Notes under the pieces: generated by a model | Told to the model about the DNA's origin: nothing | Database searches by the model: none | Seen by the model: the letters and a program-made list of their open reading frames with translations, nothing else | Source of the DNA: an uncultured Bacteroidales bacterium | Lineage (GTDB): Bacteria > Bacteroidota > Bacteroidia > Bacteroidales > Muribaculaceae | Assembly: GCA_947072905.1 (NCBI GenBank) | Contig: CAMTKF010000002.1 | Coordinates: forward strand, 68,334 to 109,413 | DNA: 41,080 nucleotides | Direction of reading: 5' to 3' | Part shown: positions 29,933-40,200 of the stretch, one piece after another | Layout of the letters: each line of letters opens with the position of its first letter | Numbering within the stretch: position 1 is the first letter of the stretch | Translations under genes and position numbers: made by a program

Positions 29933-30808
29933 ATGGATGCGAAAGAGCTTTTAAAAAAAGTTCGCAAAATCGAAATCAAGACACGCGGACTGTCGCAGAA
30001 CATCTTTGCCGGTGAGTATCACTCTGCCTTTAAAGGAAGAGGTATGATGTTCTCGGAGGTGCGCGAGTATCAGTATGGCGATGATATCCGTGACATAGAC
30101 TGGAATGTGACTGCCCGTCACAACCGCCCGCACATCAAGGTTTACGAAGAAGAACGCGAACTTACCGTTATGCTGCTCGTAGATATATCGGGTAGCCGCG
30201 AATTCGGAGCCGAAGGTGTCGAAAAACGTGAGATGATAGCCGAAATAGCTGCCACACTGGCTTTCTCGGCTTCTCAGAACAATGACAAGATAGGTGCTCT
30301 GTTTTTCTCAGACAAGGTGGAGAAATTCATACCTCCCAAAAAGGGCAGAAAGCACATTCTGCTGATTATACGTGAATTGCTCGATTTCAAGCCCGAGAGC
30401 CGCGGTACTAATATTGATGTGGCATTGCGATACTTTACAGATGCCATGCGCAAGCGCAGCACCATGTTTATGATCTCAGACTTCATCGATAAGCATGATT
30501 ACAGCAAAGCTTTGTCACTTGCCCGCAATAAGCACGATGTGATGGCTGTGCAGGTTTACGACAAGCGCGACTCTGTAATGCCCGATGTTGGTCTGATGCT
30601 TATCACAGATCTTGAAACCGGGCTTACACGCTGGATTGACACTTCTTCGTCCAAAGTACGTAAGACCTATGCCAAATGGTGGTACGACCGCCAGCAGCAA
30701 ATGTCGGAAACTTTGAAAAAATCACGTGTTAATTTCACATCTGTCGCAACCGACGAGGATTATGTTAAAGCGCTGATGGGACTTTTCAAAAACAGAACAA
30801 GCAAATGA
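29933..30808 (+). CDS. DUF58 domain-containing protein
   Basis: A 291-residue protein with the DUF58 signature FKGRGMMFSEVREYQYGDDIRDIDWNVTARH, followed by a vWA-like fold with a MIDAS-type DISGSREF. It pairs with MoxR in the Bat operon. The start of the next gene overlaps its stop by four bases (ATGA). Role in envelope or oxygen tolerance is known only in general terms. Confidence 0.95.
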   Translation: MDAKELLKKVRKIEIKTRGLSQNIFAGEYHSAFKGRGMMFSEVREYQYGDDIRDIDWNVTARHNRPHIKVYEEERELTVMLLVDISGSREFGAEGVEKREMIAEIAATLAFSASQNNDKIGALFFSDKVEKFIPPKKGRKHILLIIRELLDFKPESRGTNIDVALRYFTDAMRKRSTMFMISDFIDKHDYSKALSLARNKHDVMAVQVYDKRDSVMPDVGLMLITDLETGLTRWIDTSSSKVRKTYAKWWYDRQQQMSETLKKSRVNFTSVATDEDYVKALMGLFKNRTSK

Positions 30809-31782
30809 ACAGATTCATTCAAACATCGGTTGTAGCATGCGCTTTGGCGGTTTCTCCTGCTGTAGGGGCGGCCAATGCCAAGGTGACTGCTGCTATTGAC
30901 TCGGCCGTTATAGAAATGGGCTCGCGTGCCACTATTACTGTCGACATAGCTGATGCCAACAGCGCAGGTACTTTTATCGACCTTCCTGCTGCCGGAAGCG
31001 AAAGCCCCGAAAATAATGTGGATTTTATCTCTGTCGAAGCCGATACATTTCCTGCCGGTTATCAGTATAAGATTCTGATACAGGCATTCGAGCCGGGAAC
31101 AATCACCTTTGCGCCGTTCCGTTATGTAGTCGGTAAGGATACAGCCGAGAGCGACTTCCTTACATTGAAGGTTCTGCCCGTAGATCTTGACTCGCTGGAG
31201 ACCATCAATCCTATGGAATCTATAGTCAATCCGCCACGCAAGTGGTATGACTATATTCCCGAGTGGCTTATATGGACATTGGTAGGGCTGGCTATTGCTG
31301 CTATCGCTGTATGTCTTATACTCATGTATCGTAAAAACGGCGGCATCATTATTCACAAGCCCAAGCCTGTCAATCCCTACGAAGCAGCTATGGCAGAGCT
31401 GTCGCGACTGCGTGAAAAGAAACTTGCCGAAAGCGGCAGGGAAAAAGAATACTATACGAGCCTGGTCGATATTCTGCGTGTGTATCTTGAACGCCGGTTC
31501 GGAATCAATGCAATGGAGATGAGTACCACTCAGATTCTGCAATCATTGCGCTCAAATCCCGAAACACGCGACAACCAGCCCCGCATCAAGCAGATTCTTG
31601 AGATTGCCGACTTTGTGAAGTTTGCAAACGTGCGTCCTCTGCCCGACGACAATATCAAGACATTCAACAATGTAGTACAGTTTGTTGAAGCTACCAAGCC
31701 CTTGCCCGAACCTGAAGGTGAAAACTCCGATCAGGATGGAAAACAAAAAGATAATAAAGCTCAAAAAGCTAAACAGAAATAA
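30805..31782 (+). CDS. Bat-operon membrane protein between DUF58 and BatA
   Basis: A 325-residue protein with a signal peptide (about 1-23, AVGAANA), a beta-rich periplasmic domain (about 25-135), one transmembrane segment near 155-178 (EWLIWTLVGLAIAAIAVCLILMY) and a cytoplasmic tail of about 145 residues, including a charged end (QDGKQKDNKAQKAKQK). It has a BatD-like N-terminal pattern but is much shorter. Similar genes occupy the same place in Bacteroides bat operons. Function unknown. Confidence 0.8.
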   Translation: MNRFIQTSVVACALAVSPAVGAANAKVTAAIDSAVIEMGSRATITVDIADANSAGTFIDLPAAGSESPENNVDFISVEADTFPAGYQYKILIQAFEPGTITFAPFRYVVGKDTAESDFLTLKVLPVDLDSLETINPMESIVNPPRKWYDYIPEWLIWTLVGLAIAAIAVCLILMYRKNGGIIIHKPKPVNPYEAAMAELSRLREKKLAESGREKEYYTSLVDILRVYLERRFGINAMEMSTTQILQSLRSNPETRDNQPRIKQILEIADFVKFANVRPLPDDNIKTFNNVVQFVEATKPLPEPEGENSDQDGKQKDNKAQKAKQK

Positions 31783-31784
31783 TT

Positions 31785-32771
31785 ATGCAGTTAGCTCACC
31801 CACATTTACTTTGGCTTCTCACGTTATTGATTCCGATAATCGTGTGGTATGTCATGCGACAGCGTGGAGCGCATCCTTCTATCGCGGTATCAAGCACCGA
31901 TCCCTTCGCATCAATGCCGCGCTCGTGGAAGCAATATCTCAGGCATTTTCTGTTTGTTCTGCGACTGGGAGCTATCGCCGCACTGATTGTAGTGCTTGCG
32001 CGTCCGCAGCAGAAGGATAAATGGAGTACTTCATCAACCGAAGGGACCGACATCGTTCTCGCTTTGGATATATCAGGCTCTATGTACGCCCGCGACTTCA
32101 ATCCTAACCGTTTTGAAGCTGCAAAGGCGGTTGCATCACAGTTTATCCAGGGTCGCGAGAGCGATAATATCGGTCTTGTGATATTTGCCGGCGAAAGTCT
32201 CACCGGTATGCCTATGACTGTTGACCGTACACAGCTTTTAAGCTATCTTGAAGGTGTGCAGATAGGCATGCTTGAAGACGGTACGGCAATTGGCGACGGT
32301 ATAGCCACTTCGCTCAACCGCCTGAAAGAAGGAAAGGCCAAGAGCAAGAGCATAATCCTGCTGACCGACGGATCAAACAACACCGGTATTGTGGCACCTC
32401 TTTCGGCTGCAGAAGTCGCAAAGGAAATGGATGTGAAGATTTATACTATCGGTATAGGAACCAATGGCATGGCTCCTTATCCGGTTCAGAATGCATTCGG
32501 CCGAATAGAGTATCAGCCCCAGAAGGTTGAGATTGACGAAGCCACATTGCGCTCTATCGCCGACAATACAGGAGGTAAATATTTCCGTGCTGTCGACAAC
32601 AATGCTTTGGTAGACATTTTTTCTGAAATTGATGCGCTCGAAAAAACACAGATGGACATCAAGGTGTTCTCTCACACCGACGATAATTATATGATGTGGG
32701 CATGGCTGGCTTTTGGCCTGTTTGCACTTGAAATGTTACTCAGGTATCTGTTCTTGCGCCCGATTCCCTAA
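31785..32771 (+). CDS. batA: BatA, membrane-anchored vWA protein
   Basis: A 328-residue protein with N-terminal hydrophobic segments (LLWLLTLLIPIIVWYVM, about 60-80) and a vWA domain with MIDAS motif LDISGSMYARD, T at GTAIGDG and D at LLTDGSNN. A C-terminal transmembrane segment follows (MWAWLAFGLFALEMLLRYLFL). BatA and BatB are thought to form a membrane complex. The gene begins two bases after the previous stop. Confidence 0.93.
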   Translation: MQLAHPHLLWLLTLLIPIIVWYVMRQRGAHPSIAVSSTDPFASMPRSWKQYLRHFLFVLRLGAIAALIVVLARPQQKDKWSTSSTEGTDIVLALDISGSMYARDFNPNRFEAAKAVASQFIQGRESDNIGLVIFAGESLTGMPMTVDRTQLLSYLEGVQIGMLEDGTAIGDGIATSLNRLKEGKAKSKSIILLTDGSNNTGIVAPLSAAEVAKEMDVKIYTIGIGTNGMAPYPVQNAFGRIEYQPQKVEIDEATLRSIADNTGGKYFRAVDNNALVDIFSEIDALEKTQMDIKVFSHTDDNYMMWAWLAFGLFALEMLLRYLFLRPIP

Positions 32772-32782
32772 ATACTCTGTAT

Positions 32783-33820
32783 ATGTTTGACTTTGCAAAT
32801 CCATATTTATTATATCTGCTATGGCTCGTGCCCCTGTTTGCAGCAGCATACTGGTTGGCACGACGTTCGCGCCGCAGGCGCTTGCAGAAGTTCGGACATC
32901 TCGACGTGATTGCTCACCTCATGCCCGAGGCTTCGAAGTATAAACCTGCAATCAAGATTACTCTCCGACTCATAGCTTTGGCAGCCATCATATTTGTCCT
33001 TGCACGCCCGCGTGCCGGCGAAAAAGAGCATGATGAGACTGTTGCAGGTATTGAGGTAATGATAGCTTTTGACGTTTCAAACTCAATGCTGGCATCATCT
33101 ACCGACGATGCCAATGGTACATCACGACTCGACAGGGCACGTCTGATGCTTGAAAAGATGCTCGGACGCCTTACCAACGATAAGGTAGGCCTTGTTATTT
33201 TTGCCGGATCGGCCAAAGTACAGTTCCCCATGACCACCGACTTCTATACAGCAAAAATGTATTTGAATGAGTTGCATCCTTCGATGATGACTTATCAGGG
33301 TACTTCTATTGCCGAGGCTATAGGAATGGCGATGAATGGCTTCTCGCCCGACGAAAACATTCATAAAGCCATCATTCTGATAACTGACTCCGAAGACCAC
33401 GAAGGCGATGCCATAGAGGCTGCAAAAATGGCTAAGGAGAAAGGTATACAGGTAGATGTTGTAGGTCTTGGTTCGGCCAAGGGCGCGCCTATACCTCTTC
33501 CAGGTACCAACGCCGGATATTTCACCGATGCTCAGGGACAGATGGTTCTTACCACTCTCAACGAGAAGCTTGCTACAGAAATAGCACAGGCAGGTGGTGG
33601 TATTTTTGTAAACGGTGCATCATCTGATGCGCTCGACAAACTGGTTGACCAGCTTGAGACTTTGCAGAAGTCTGAATTCAAACATGTATCATACAGCGCA
33701 GGTGCCGAACAATTCCCCGTATTTGCGTGGATAGCCTTGATTTTCCTGGTTATAGATGTGTTTGTACTCGACCGCAAAAATAATATACTTAAGAAAATTA
33801 ACTTCTTCACCAAGAAATAA
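32783..33820 (+). CDS. batB: BatB, membrane-anchored vWA protein
   Basis: A 345-residue paralogue of BatA with membrane segments near 8-25 and 56-72, then a vWA domain with MIDAS FDVSNSML, T at YQGTSIAE and LITDSEDHEGD. The C-terminal membrane segment is FAWIALIFLVIDVFVL. Twelve bases separate it from batA, and two bases separate it from batC. Confidence 0.93.
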   Translation: MFDFANPYLLYLLWLVPLFAAAYWLARRSRRRRLQKFGHLDVIAHLMPEASKYKPAIKITLRLIALAAIIFVLARPRAGEKEHDETVAGIEVMIAFDVSNSMLASSTDDANGTSRLDRARLMLEKMLGRLTNDKVGLVIFAGSAKVQFPMTTDFYTAKMYLNELHPSMMTYQGTSIAEAIGMAMNGFSPDENIHKAIILITDSEDHEGDAIEAAKMAKEKGIQVDVVGLGSAKGAPIPLPGTNAGYFTDAQGQMVLTTLNEKLATEIAQAGGGIFVNGASSDALDKLVDQLETLQKSEFKHVSYSAGAEQFPVFAWIALIFLVIDVFVLDRKNNILKKINFFTKK

Positions 33821-33822
33821 TC

Positions 33823-34545
33823 ATGAAAAAGTTAAGTATAATATTGATTTTAATGGCACTTGGCCTTCCTGCGGTTCAGGCTGCAAACGACGGGTCGAAG
33901 AAGGTGCAACGCAATATGGTTGTTGACGGAAACAAACTTTTCAAGCAGGATAAGTTTCACGAAGCCCTCGAAAAGTATGATGCTGCTCTTGCCCTGAATC
34001 CGTCGTATCAGTATGCGATGTATAACAAGGCTGTGACCTTGATACAGCTTGCCACTGATGACAACAAGGGCCAGGAAAACGACCCTCGCAAGCAGGCTGC
34101 TCAGATTTTCACTGAAATTGCCGGCCTCGATTCAAACCCCGAGCTTGCATATAAGTCATTCTACAATCTTGGCAATATGGCTTTCAATGACAATCAGTTT
34201 GACCAGGCTATAAATATGTATAAAGGCTCACTGCGCATAAATCCCGATAATAAGGAATGCCGTCAGAATTTACTCTTGGCTCTGCAGAAAAAGCAGGAAC
34301 AGGAGCAGAATCAAGACAATCAAGATAAAGACCAGGACAAGCAGGACCAGCAGCAACAAGATCAGCAACAGCAGCAGGATCAGCAGCAACAGGAACAACA
34401 GCAGCAACAACAGCAACAGCAGCCGATGACCCAGAGCGCCGAGCAGTTGCTTCAGGCTATGCAGAACAAGGAGAATGCAACCCGCAAGAAAAACAATGAG
34501 CAGCAAGCTCAACCTGCACGCCGTACTACTGATAAACCGTGGTAA
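33823..34545 (+). CDS. batC: BatC, periplasmic TPR protein with Gln-rich tail
   Basis: A 240-residue protein with a signal peptide (about 1-20), TPR repeats at about 30-155 (DGNKLFKQDKFHEALEKYDAALALNP, AYKSFYNLGNMAFNDNQFDQAINMYK) and a low-complexity tail rich in Q and D (about 158-205). The tail is coded by a CAG/CAA repeat and may vary in length. BatC probably acts as an adaptor in the Bat complex. Confidence 0.93.
   Translation: MKKLSIILILMALGLPAVQAANDGSKKVQRNMVVDGNKLFKQDKFHEALEKYDAALALNPSYQYAMYNKAVTLIQLATDDNKGQENDPRKQAAQIFTEIAGLDSNPELAYKSFYNLGNMAFNDNQFDQAINMYKGSLRINPDNKECRQNLLLALQKKQEQEQNQDNQDKDQDKQDQQQQDQQQQQDQQQQEQQQQQQQQQPMTQSAEQLLQAMQNKENATRKKNNEQQAQPARRTTDKPW
34348..34422 (+). repeat. 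CAR trinucleotide repeat in batC (polyglutamine)
   Basis: A run of CAG and CAA codons, broken only by single GAT or GAA codons, encodes the Q-rich tail. Length changes would stay in frame only in steps of three bases. Confidence 0.85.
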
Positions 34546-34556
34546 TTGATTGAGAT

Positions 34557-36404
34557 ATGAAAAGTTTAAACCATAAAATACTGTTGTTCATACTTGCCTT
34601 TTTCCTTATGGTAGGTATGAATGCCTTTGCCGAAGTAAGTTTTAAACTTGTCCCGAGGCAAAATGTAGTTTCAGGACAAAACTTTCAGCTCACTTTCCGG
34701 CTAACGATTGTAGACGAGGACATAGATAACGTTTCTATGCCTAAAGCGCCTGAAATTTCAGGATGCCGCTTGCTCAGCGGCCCCAATGCCACAACCTCGC
34801 AGATGTCGCAGACCATTATAAACGGCAAAAGTTCTACGCATGCCGTGATTGATTTGGTGTGCATATATAATGCCGGAAAACAAGGCACGGTAAAGGTGCC
34901 GTCGGTTTCGATCAATGTTGGTGGAAAGAATTATCATACCTCCGAGGGTTCTTTCAGCATTCTGCCCCCTGATGCAAACTCCGGCTCATCGCAGCCGGGC
35001 GGTGCCATGCCCTCTGTCGCAAATGCTCCGTCAGGCAAGGACTTCTTTGTGAGAGTGATTTTCTCAAAACCGTCGGTATACGAACAAGAAGGTGTCGTTG
35101 CCATTACCAAGCTTTACCGACCGAATGACCGTAAATTCTCTCTGAGCCTTGAAGCCGTGCCCAAGATGCCGGTTTATGAAGGATTCCTTTCTGAAGACCT
35201 TGAAGCGGCTCCTGATGGACAGCTTGAGAATTACAACGGTAAAAATTATATTACCTACGAACTTTCAAGAGTCCTTCTTTTCCCGCAGAAAGCAGGAAAT
35301 CTGAAAGTGACTTCAGGTACATATACCCTTAAAATTCAGGAGCAGGTAGGCCTTATACGTATGCACGGATTCGCAACCCCGCGTTTTGAGGAATACCAGA
35401 TGACCACTCCGATGGCCACCGGCACCTTGAAGGTGAATGCGCTGCCCGAACCGCGTCCGGCCGACTTCATTGGAGCGGTTGGCAATTACTCGCTTTCAAC
35501 ATCTCTTACTCCCGAACAGCTCCGCACAAACGAGTCTGCCACCTATACTCTTAATTTCAAAGGTACTGGAAATGTGAAATATCTCACAGTTCCTGCGATT
35601 AATTTCCCGCCTACATTCGACAAATATACAGCCAAGACCGATGTCAAGGCCAATATATCAGGCCAGACATACACCGGCCAGTATATCATTGAATATCCCA
35701 TAGTACCCCAGGAGGTTGGTGAGACCGAAATACCGGAACAGACTTTCAGCTACTTCAATCTTTCCACCAAGAAGTACGAGACATTGACAGCTCCGGCTTA
35801 CAACTGCAATGTAGCAAAAGGCTCGGGTGTGGCAACTGTGGTTGAACAGAAGCAGATAGACACCACAATGGATGATATACTTCATATACGTCCGCTTGGA
35901 GCTTCGCTTGAAGGTGTCAAAGAACCCATATTCAATAAATTCATTTATTGGAGCTTGTGGATTGCAGTAGCATGTATTTTGTTGGTTGCCATATTCGTAT
36001 ATCGTCGTCAACTTAAGCTGGCAGCGGATATAAGCGGTCGCAAATATGCAAGAGCAAACCGTGTGGCGTCCAAGAGATTTAAAATTGCTGCCAAGTATAT
36101 GAAGGCTCACCAGAGCGACAAGTTCTATCAGGAGCTTGCCAATGCTTTAAAAGGCTATCTTGGCGACAAACTCAGTATACCGCCATCGCAGCTCATCAGC
36201 GAGACCATGGCCGAACGACTGACCGATTATGGCGTTTCTGAAGAAACCGTAAATGAGGTTTTGTATGTATTTAATGAATGTGAGATGGCGCGTTTCACTC
36301 CGTCGCAGTCAGATAATGCAATGCACGAACTCTATGACAAGGCTTCAGCTGCCATAAAATCAATTGAAGATACAAAACCACAGAAAAAAGCTATTGAAAA
36401 ATGA
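34557..36404 (+). CDS. batD: BatD, oxygen tolerance protein
   Basis: A 615-residue protein with a signal peptide (about 1-25), a large beta-sandwich periplasmic region (about 27-460) with FKLVPRQNVVSGQNFQLTFRL and FFVRVIFSKPSVYEQEGVV, a transmembrane segment at about 465-485 (WSLWIAVACILLVAIFVY) and a helical cytoplasmic end (KGYLGDKLSIPPSQL). It matches the BatD family length. Its stop overlaps the batE start (ATGA). Confidence 0.94.
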   Translation: MKSLNHKILLFILAFFLMVGMNAFAEVSFKLVPRQNVVSGQNFQLTFRLTIVDEDIDNVSMPKAPEISGCRLLSGPNATTSQMSQTIINGKSSTHAVIDLVCIYNAGKQGTVKVPSVSINVGGKNYHTSEGSFSILPPDANSGSSQPGGAMPSVANAPSGKDFFVRVIFSKPSVYEQEGVVAITKLYRPNDRKFSLSLEAVPKMPVYEGFLSEDLEAAPDGQLENYNGKNYITYELSRVLLFPQKAGNLKVTSGTYTLKIQEQVGLIRMHGFATPRFEEYQMTTPMATGTLKVNALPEPRPADFIGAVGNYSLSTSLTPEQLRTNESATYTLNFKGTGNVKYLTVPAINFPPTFDKYTAKTDVKANISGQTYTGQYIIEYPIVPQEVGETEIPEQTFSYFNLSTKKYETLTAPAYNCNVAKGSGVATVVEQKQIDTTMDDILHIRPLGASLEGVKEPIFNKFIYWSLWIAVACILLVAIFVYRRQLKLAADISGRKYARANRVASKRFKIAAKYMKAHQSDKFYQELANALKGYLGDKLSIPPSQLISETMAERLTDYGVSEETVNEVLYVFNECEMARFTPSQSDNAMHELYDKASAAIKSIEDTKPQKKAIEK

Positions 36405-37183
36405 AAACGAAACTATTGATCATAATCTGTTCACTGATAGCGTCGTTTGTTCCATCAATGGCAACAAATTATGCTCAGATGGCAGACTCGGCATATAATA
36501 AGGAGTCTTATACCCGGGCAATAGAGCTTTATAACAAAGCTTTGTCGGAGACGGGCCGCAACGCTGACATTTATTATAATCTGGGCAACGCATATTACCG
36601 TAAGGGTAAGGTGGCACAAGCTGTATTGGCATACGAAAGGGCACTCCGTATCAATCCTTCTTTTGAAGAAGCCCGTGCCAACCTTAAATTTGTAAACTCG
36701 CGTCTTGAGGACAAGCCCGAGGATAATAATTCTCTGCTTACACGCACTCACGACAATGTTATCGCCATGATGAGTGCCGACGCGTGGGCATGGGTTGCAT
36801 TTGCCGCATTCGCAGCCCTTTGCATACTTATTGCCGTATACATCTTCTCAAGCAATATTGCAGTGCGAAAGTTCGGATTTTTTGCCGGTATTGTAATGAT
36901 TTTTGTCACTCTCTACTTCATTGTGGTGGCTGCTGATGCCGCAAATCGTCTGAATGACCATTCAGAGGCTATCGTTACCGTCCCGTCGACTCTTCTCAAT
37001 TCGGTGCCGCGCCAGCCTAAGCAGACTGAAAAAGTTGTTCCCTTGCACGAAGGTACAAAAGTACAGATAGTAGACTCGGTTGCAACCCCCGATGATCCTA
37101 AATCGCCAAGATGGTACAATGTACGCATAGGCGGCGGTTCAACGGTAGCATGGCTTCGCGCCACTGACGTGGAACGTATTTAA
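36401..37183 (+). CDS. batE: BatE, TPR plus SH3-like protein
   Basis: A 260-residue protein with a signal peptide (about 1-21), TPR repeats (YTRAIELYNKALSETGRNADIYYNLGNAYYRKGKVAQAVLAYERALRINP), two transmembrane segments (about 128-148 and 156-178) and a C-terminal SH3-like domain (VVPLHEGTKVQIVDSVA...WYNVRIGGGSTVAWL). It closes the operon; a strong inverted repeat follows 17 bases later. Confidence 0.93.
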   Translation: MKTKLLIIICSLIASFVPSMATNYAQMADSAYNKESYTRAIELYNKALSETGRNADIYYNLGNAYYRKGKVAQAVLAYERALRINPSFEEARANLKFVNSRLEDKPEDNNSLLTRTHDNVIAMMSADAWAWVAFAAFAALCILIAVYIFSSNIAVRKFGFFAGIVMIFVTLYFIVVAADAANRLNDHSEAIVTVPSTLLNSVPRQPKQTEKVVPLHEGTKVQIVDSVATPDDPKSPRWYNVRIGGGSTVAWLRATDVERI

Positions 37184-37200
37184 CACGCCGATAAATATAC

Positions 37201-37243
37201 TTAAACCTCTTGGGCGGAACTTAGTGAAGCTCAAGAGGTTTAA
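37201..37243. terminator. Terminator of the Bat operon, possibly bidirectional
   Basis: TTAAACCTCTTG (37201-37212) pairs perfectly with CAAGAGGTTTAA (37232-37243), a 12-bp stem with a 19-base loop. The downstream tract is AAAATA, so it is weak as a classical U-tract terminator. Confidence 0.6.
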
Positions 37244-37255
37244 AATAGTATTAAG

Positions 37256-37278
37256 AGTGTGTTAAAAGTAAACACACT
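37256..37278. promoter_or_regulatory. Operator-like inverted repeat before the pectinase gene
   Basis: AGTGTGTT (37256-37263) and AACACACT (37271-37278) are perfect inverted arms seven bases apart, about 20 bases before the gene start. The position fits a regulator site or a 5' hairpin; the regulator is unknown. Confidence 0.4.
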
Positions 37279-37297
37279 ATAAGACACAATATAAACC

Positions 37298-40200
37298 ATG
37301 AAAAAACTGTTATTTCTGTTGTCTGTCGTCTTTATGCCTCTACTGAGTATGGCAAATGGATGGACAGATATCTATCCCGGCATCGCAAACAGTATAAAAC
37401 AGCCGGTATTCAAAAACAAATCCTATAACATTAAGAAATTCGGTGCGAAACCTGAATCGGATGCGGCCTCAAATCAGCATGCAATCAACCTGGCAATCAG
37501 CGCATGTTCCAACGCCGGAGGTGGCAAGGTTATAGTTCCAGGGGGTGTATGGCATACAGGTGCTATAGAGCTTAAGGATAACGTGAATCTCGTGCTGGAA
37601 AAAGGCGCGGTGCTTCAGTTTGTTTTTCAACCCGAATTGTACCCGATAGTGAAAACCCGTTGGGAAGGCCTTGATTGCTGGAACCTCTCGCCCTGTGTCT
37701 ATGCCTATAAGGCGAGCAATATAGCCATCACAGGTGAAGGCACAATAGATGGTGGTGGCTCCAATGAAACATGGTGGAAGTGGTGTGGCGCTGCCAAGTA
37801 CGGTTGGACCGACGGCATCATCAGTCAGAAAAACGGCAGTCGTGCCCGCCTGCTGCAAATGGCCGAGGATGGTGTGGATGTCGACAAACGTCGTTTCGGC
37901 CCGCAGGATGGTCTGCGCCCTCAGCTCATAAACTTTAATCAGTGCGACCGTATACTTATTGAGGATGTAACTCTGCTGCGCTCGCCCTTTTGGGTTATAC
38001 ACCCCTTGTTGTCGAGCAACATCACGGTGCGTGGTGTGCATATCAACAATGACGGCCCTAACGGTGACGGTTGCGACCCCGAGTCATGCGACGGCGTTTT
38101 GATTGAAAACTGTTATTTCAATACCGGTGACGATTGCATTGCTATAAAGAGCGGCCGTAATAATGATGGCAGAAAGTGGAACCGTCCGAGCCAAAACATC
38201 ATAGTGAGAAACTGTGAGATGAAAAACGGTCATGGCGGTGTGGTAATCGGCAGCGAGATTTCAGGCGGTTGCCGTAATGTTTTTGCCGAGAACAATATCA
38301 TGGATAGTCCCAATCTCGATAGAGTTATCCGCATTAAGACCAATTCATGTCGTGGAGGTATTGTGGAAAACATCTATGCCCGTAACATTCAGGTAGGTCA
38401 ATGTGGAGAATCTGTCTTGAAAATCAATCTCGACTATGAACACAATGAGATTTGCTGCCGCGGTTTCAATCCTGTGGTAAGGAATATCAACCTTGAGAAC
38501 GTCACCTGCAACAAGAGCAAGTACGGTGTTCAGATCATCGCTTTGTATGATTCGGTTAATGTATACGATATAAACGTTAAAGACTGCCGTTTCAATGGTG
38601 TATCAGACGGCAATTCAATCAAAGGAAAAGTTGGAAAAATAAGTTTTGAGAATTATTATCTCAATGACAGTATCTGTCCTGACAAGTGGCCTTATAATCC
38701 CGGTGGCGCAGAACCTCCGGTCGATCGCCGGGCTGTAGTCAGCCGCAATAATCCTGTTGTAACATCAGTAGATTCATTGGCTGCTCTTTCTGTAGGAAAT
38801 GGAAGAATTGCCTTCACCGTAGATGCCACAGGACTTCAGTCTTTCCCGGGCTATTATAAGAATGGCATACCATTGACCACAATGAGCGAGTGGGGATGGC
38901 ATTCGTTTCCTAACGTTGATTCTCTTAACACATCCGAAACCCAACGCACTATGAATCTCGGTCACGGTAGAGAAGAGATTTATGCTGTGGAATTCAAACA
39001 AGGTGGCAGAAATCAGCAAGCAACTGAATATTTCAGGGTTAACCCTCACCGTTTGAATCTTGGTATCGTAGGACTTACGTTCAAGAGCAAGGATGGCAAG
39101 GAATTGACATTTAACAGTCTTAAAGATATTAATCAGGAGTTGCAGCTGTGGGATGGCAAGATTGAAACGAGTTATTCAGTAGACAATACCCCTGTTAAAG
39201 TAACTACATTCTGCACCCTCGCCGACGATTGCTTGTACTCGCGTATCAACAGCGAACTGCTTTCTGAAAACAGAGCCGAGATAAACTTTCGATTTCCGTA
39301 CCCGACCGGCAAACATGCCGATGATGCGGCTGATTGGGAAAGCTCAAAAAAACATTTTTCAAATGTAGTTTACAGCGACCCTAATACAGCTGTTATCGAG
39401 CGCAAGATTGACGGCACAACATATTATGTTGTACTGAAATGGGAAGGTAACGCTACTTTTTCCAATGTAGCAGACAATCACTATAAGCTGACCCCGAAAG
39501 ATAATGTGATTTCAATTGCTGTAAATTACACGCCCGAAAAGCCTCAGAAATTCAAAGAAACTTTTTATTACGATCAGGCTCTGAAGGCCAATCTTAAGCA
39601 GTGGCCTTCGTGGTGGAACAAAGGTGCGATAGTTGATTTCGGCAAATGTACCGACTCACGTGCTTCCGAGCTTGAGCGCAGGGTAGTACTTTCGCAGTTC
39701 CTCACATATATCAATTGCGCCAACTCTACTCCTCCGCAAGAGACGGGACTTACATATAACTCATGGTTTGGCCGTCCTCATCTCGAAATGACCTGGTGGC
39801 ATGGTGTACATTTTGCTTTATGGAATCGCCCGGATGTACTTGCAAAAATGCTCGACTGGTATAATGAACAGGCTTACCCTGTAGCTCAGGAAATAGCAAA
39901 ACGTCAGAATTTCGCAGGTGCGAGATGGATGAAAATGACCGATCCCAAAGCCGGGGAGGCTCCGTCAAACACCGGCTCTTTCCTCATCTGGCAGCAACCG
40001 CATTATATTTATATGGCAGAGGAAATGTACCGCGCCAATCCGTCAAAGGAAGTACTTGACAAATATGGTGAGCAGGTAGAAGCAACAGCACTTTTTATGG
40101 CCGACTATGCCAAAGCGTGCACAAATAAGGCCGGTAAGATAGAACTCAAAGGCCATACTGCCATGCAAGAATCAATGTCAAAGGATTTCTCATATTTTCA

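Noticed and set aside
34270..34512. Leucine-rich minus-strand ORF opposite batC
   Set aside because: It is the complement of the CAG/CAA repeat (CTG/TTG leucine run), not a gene.
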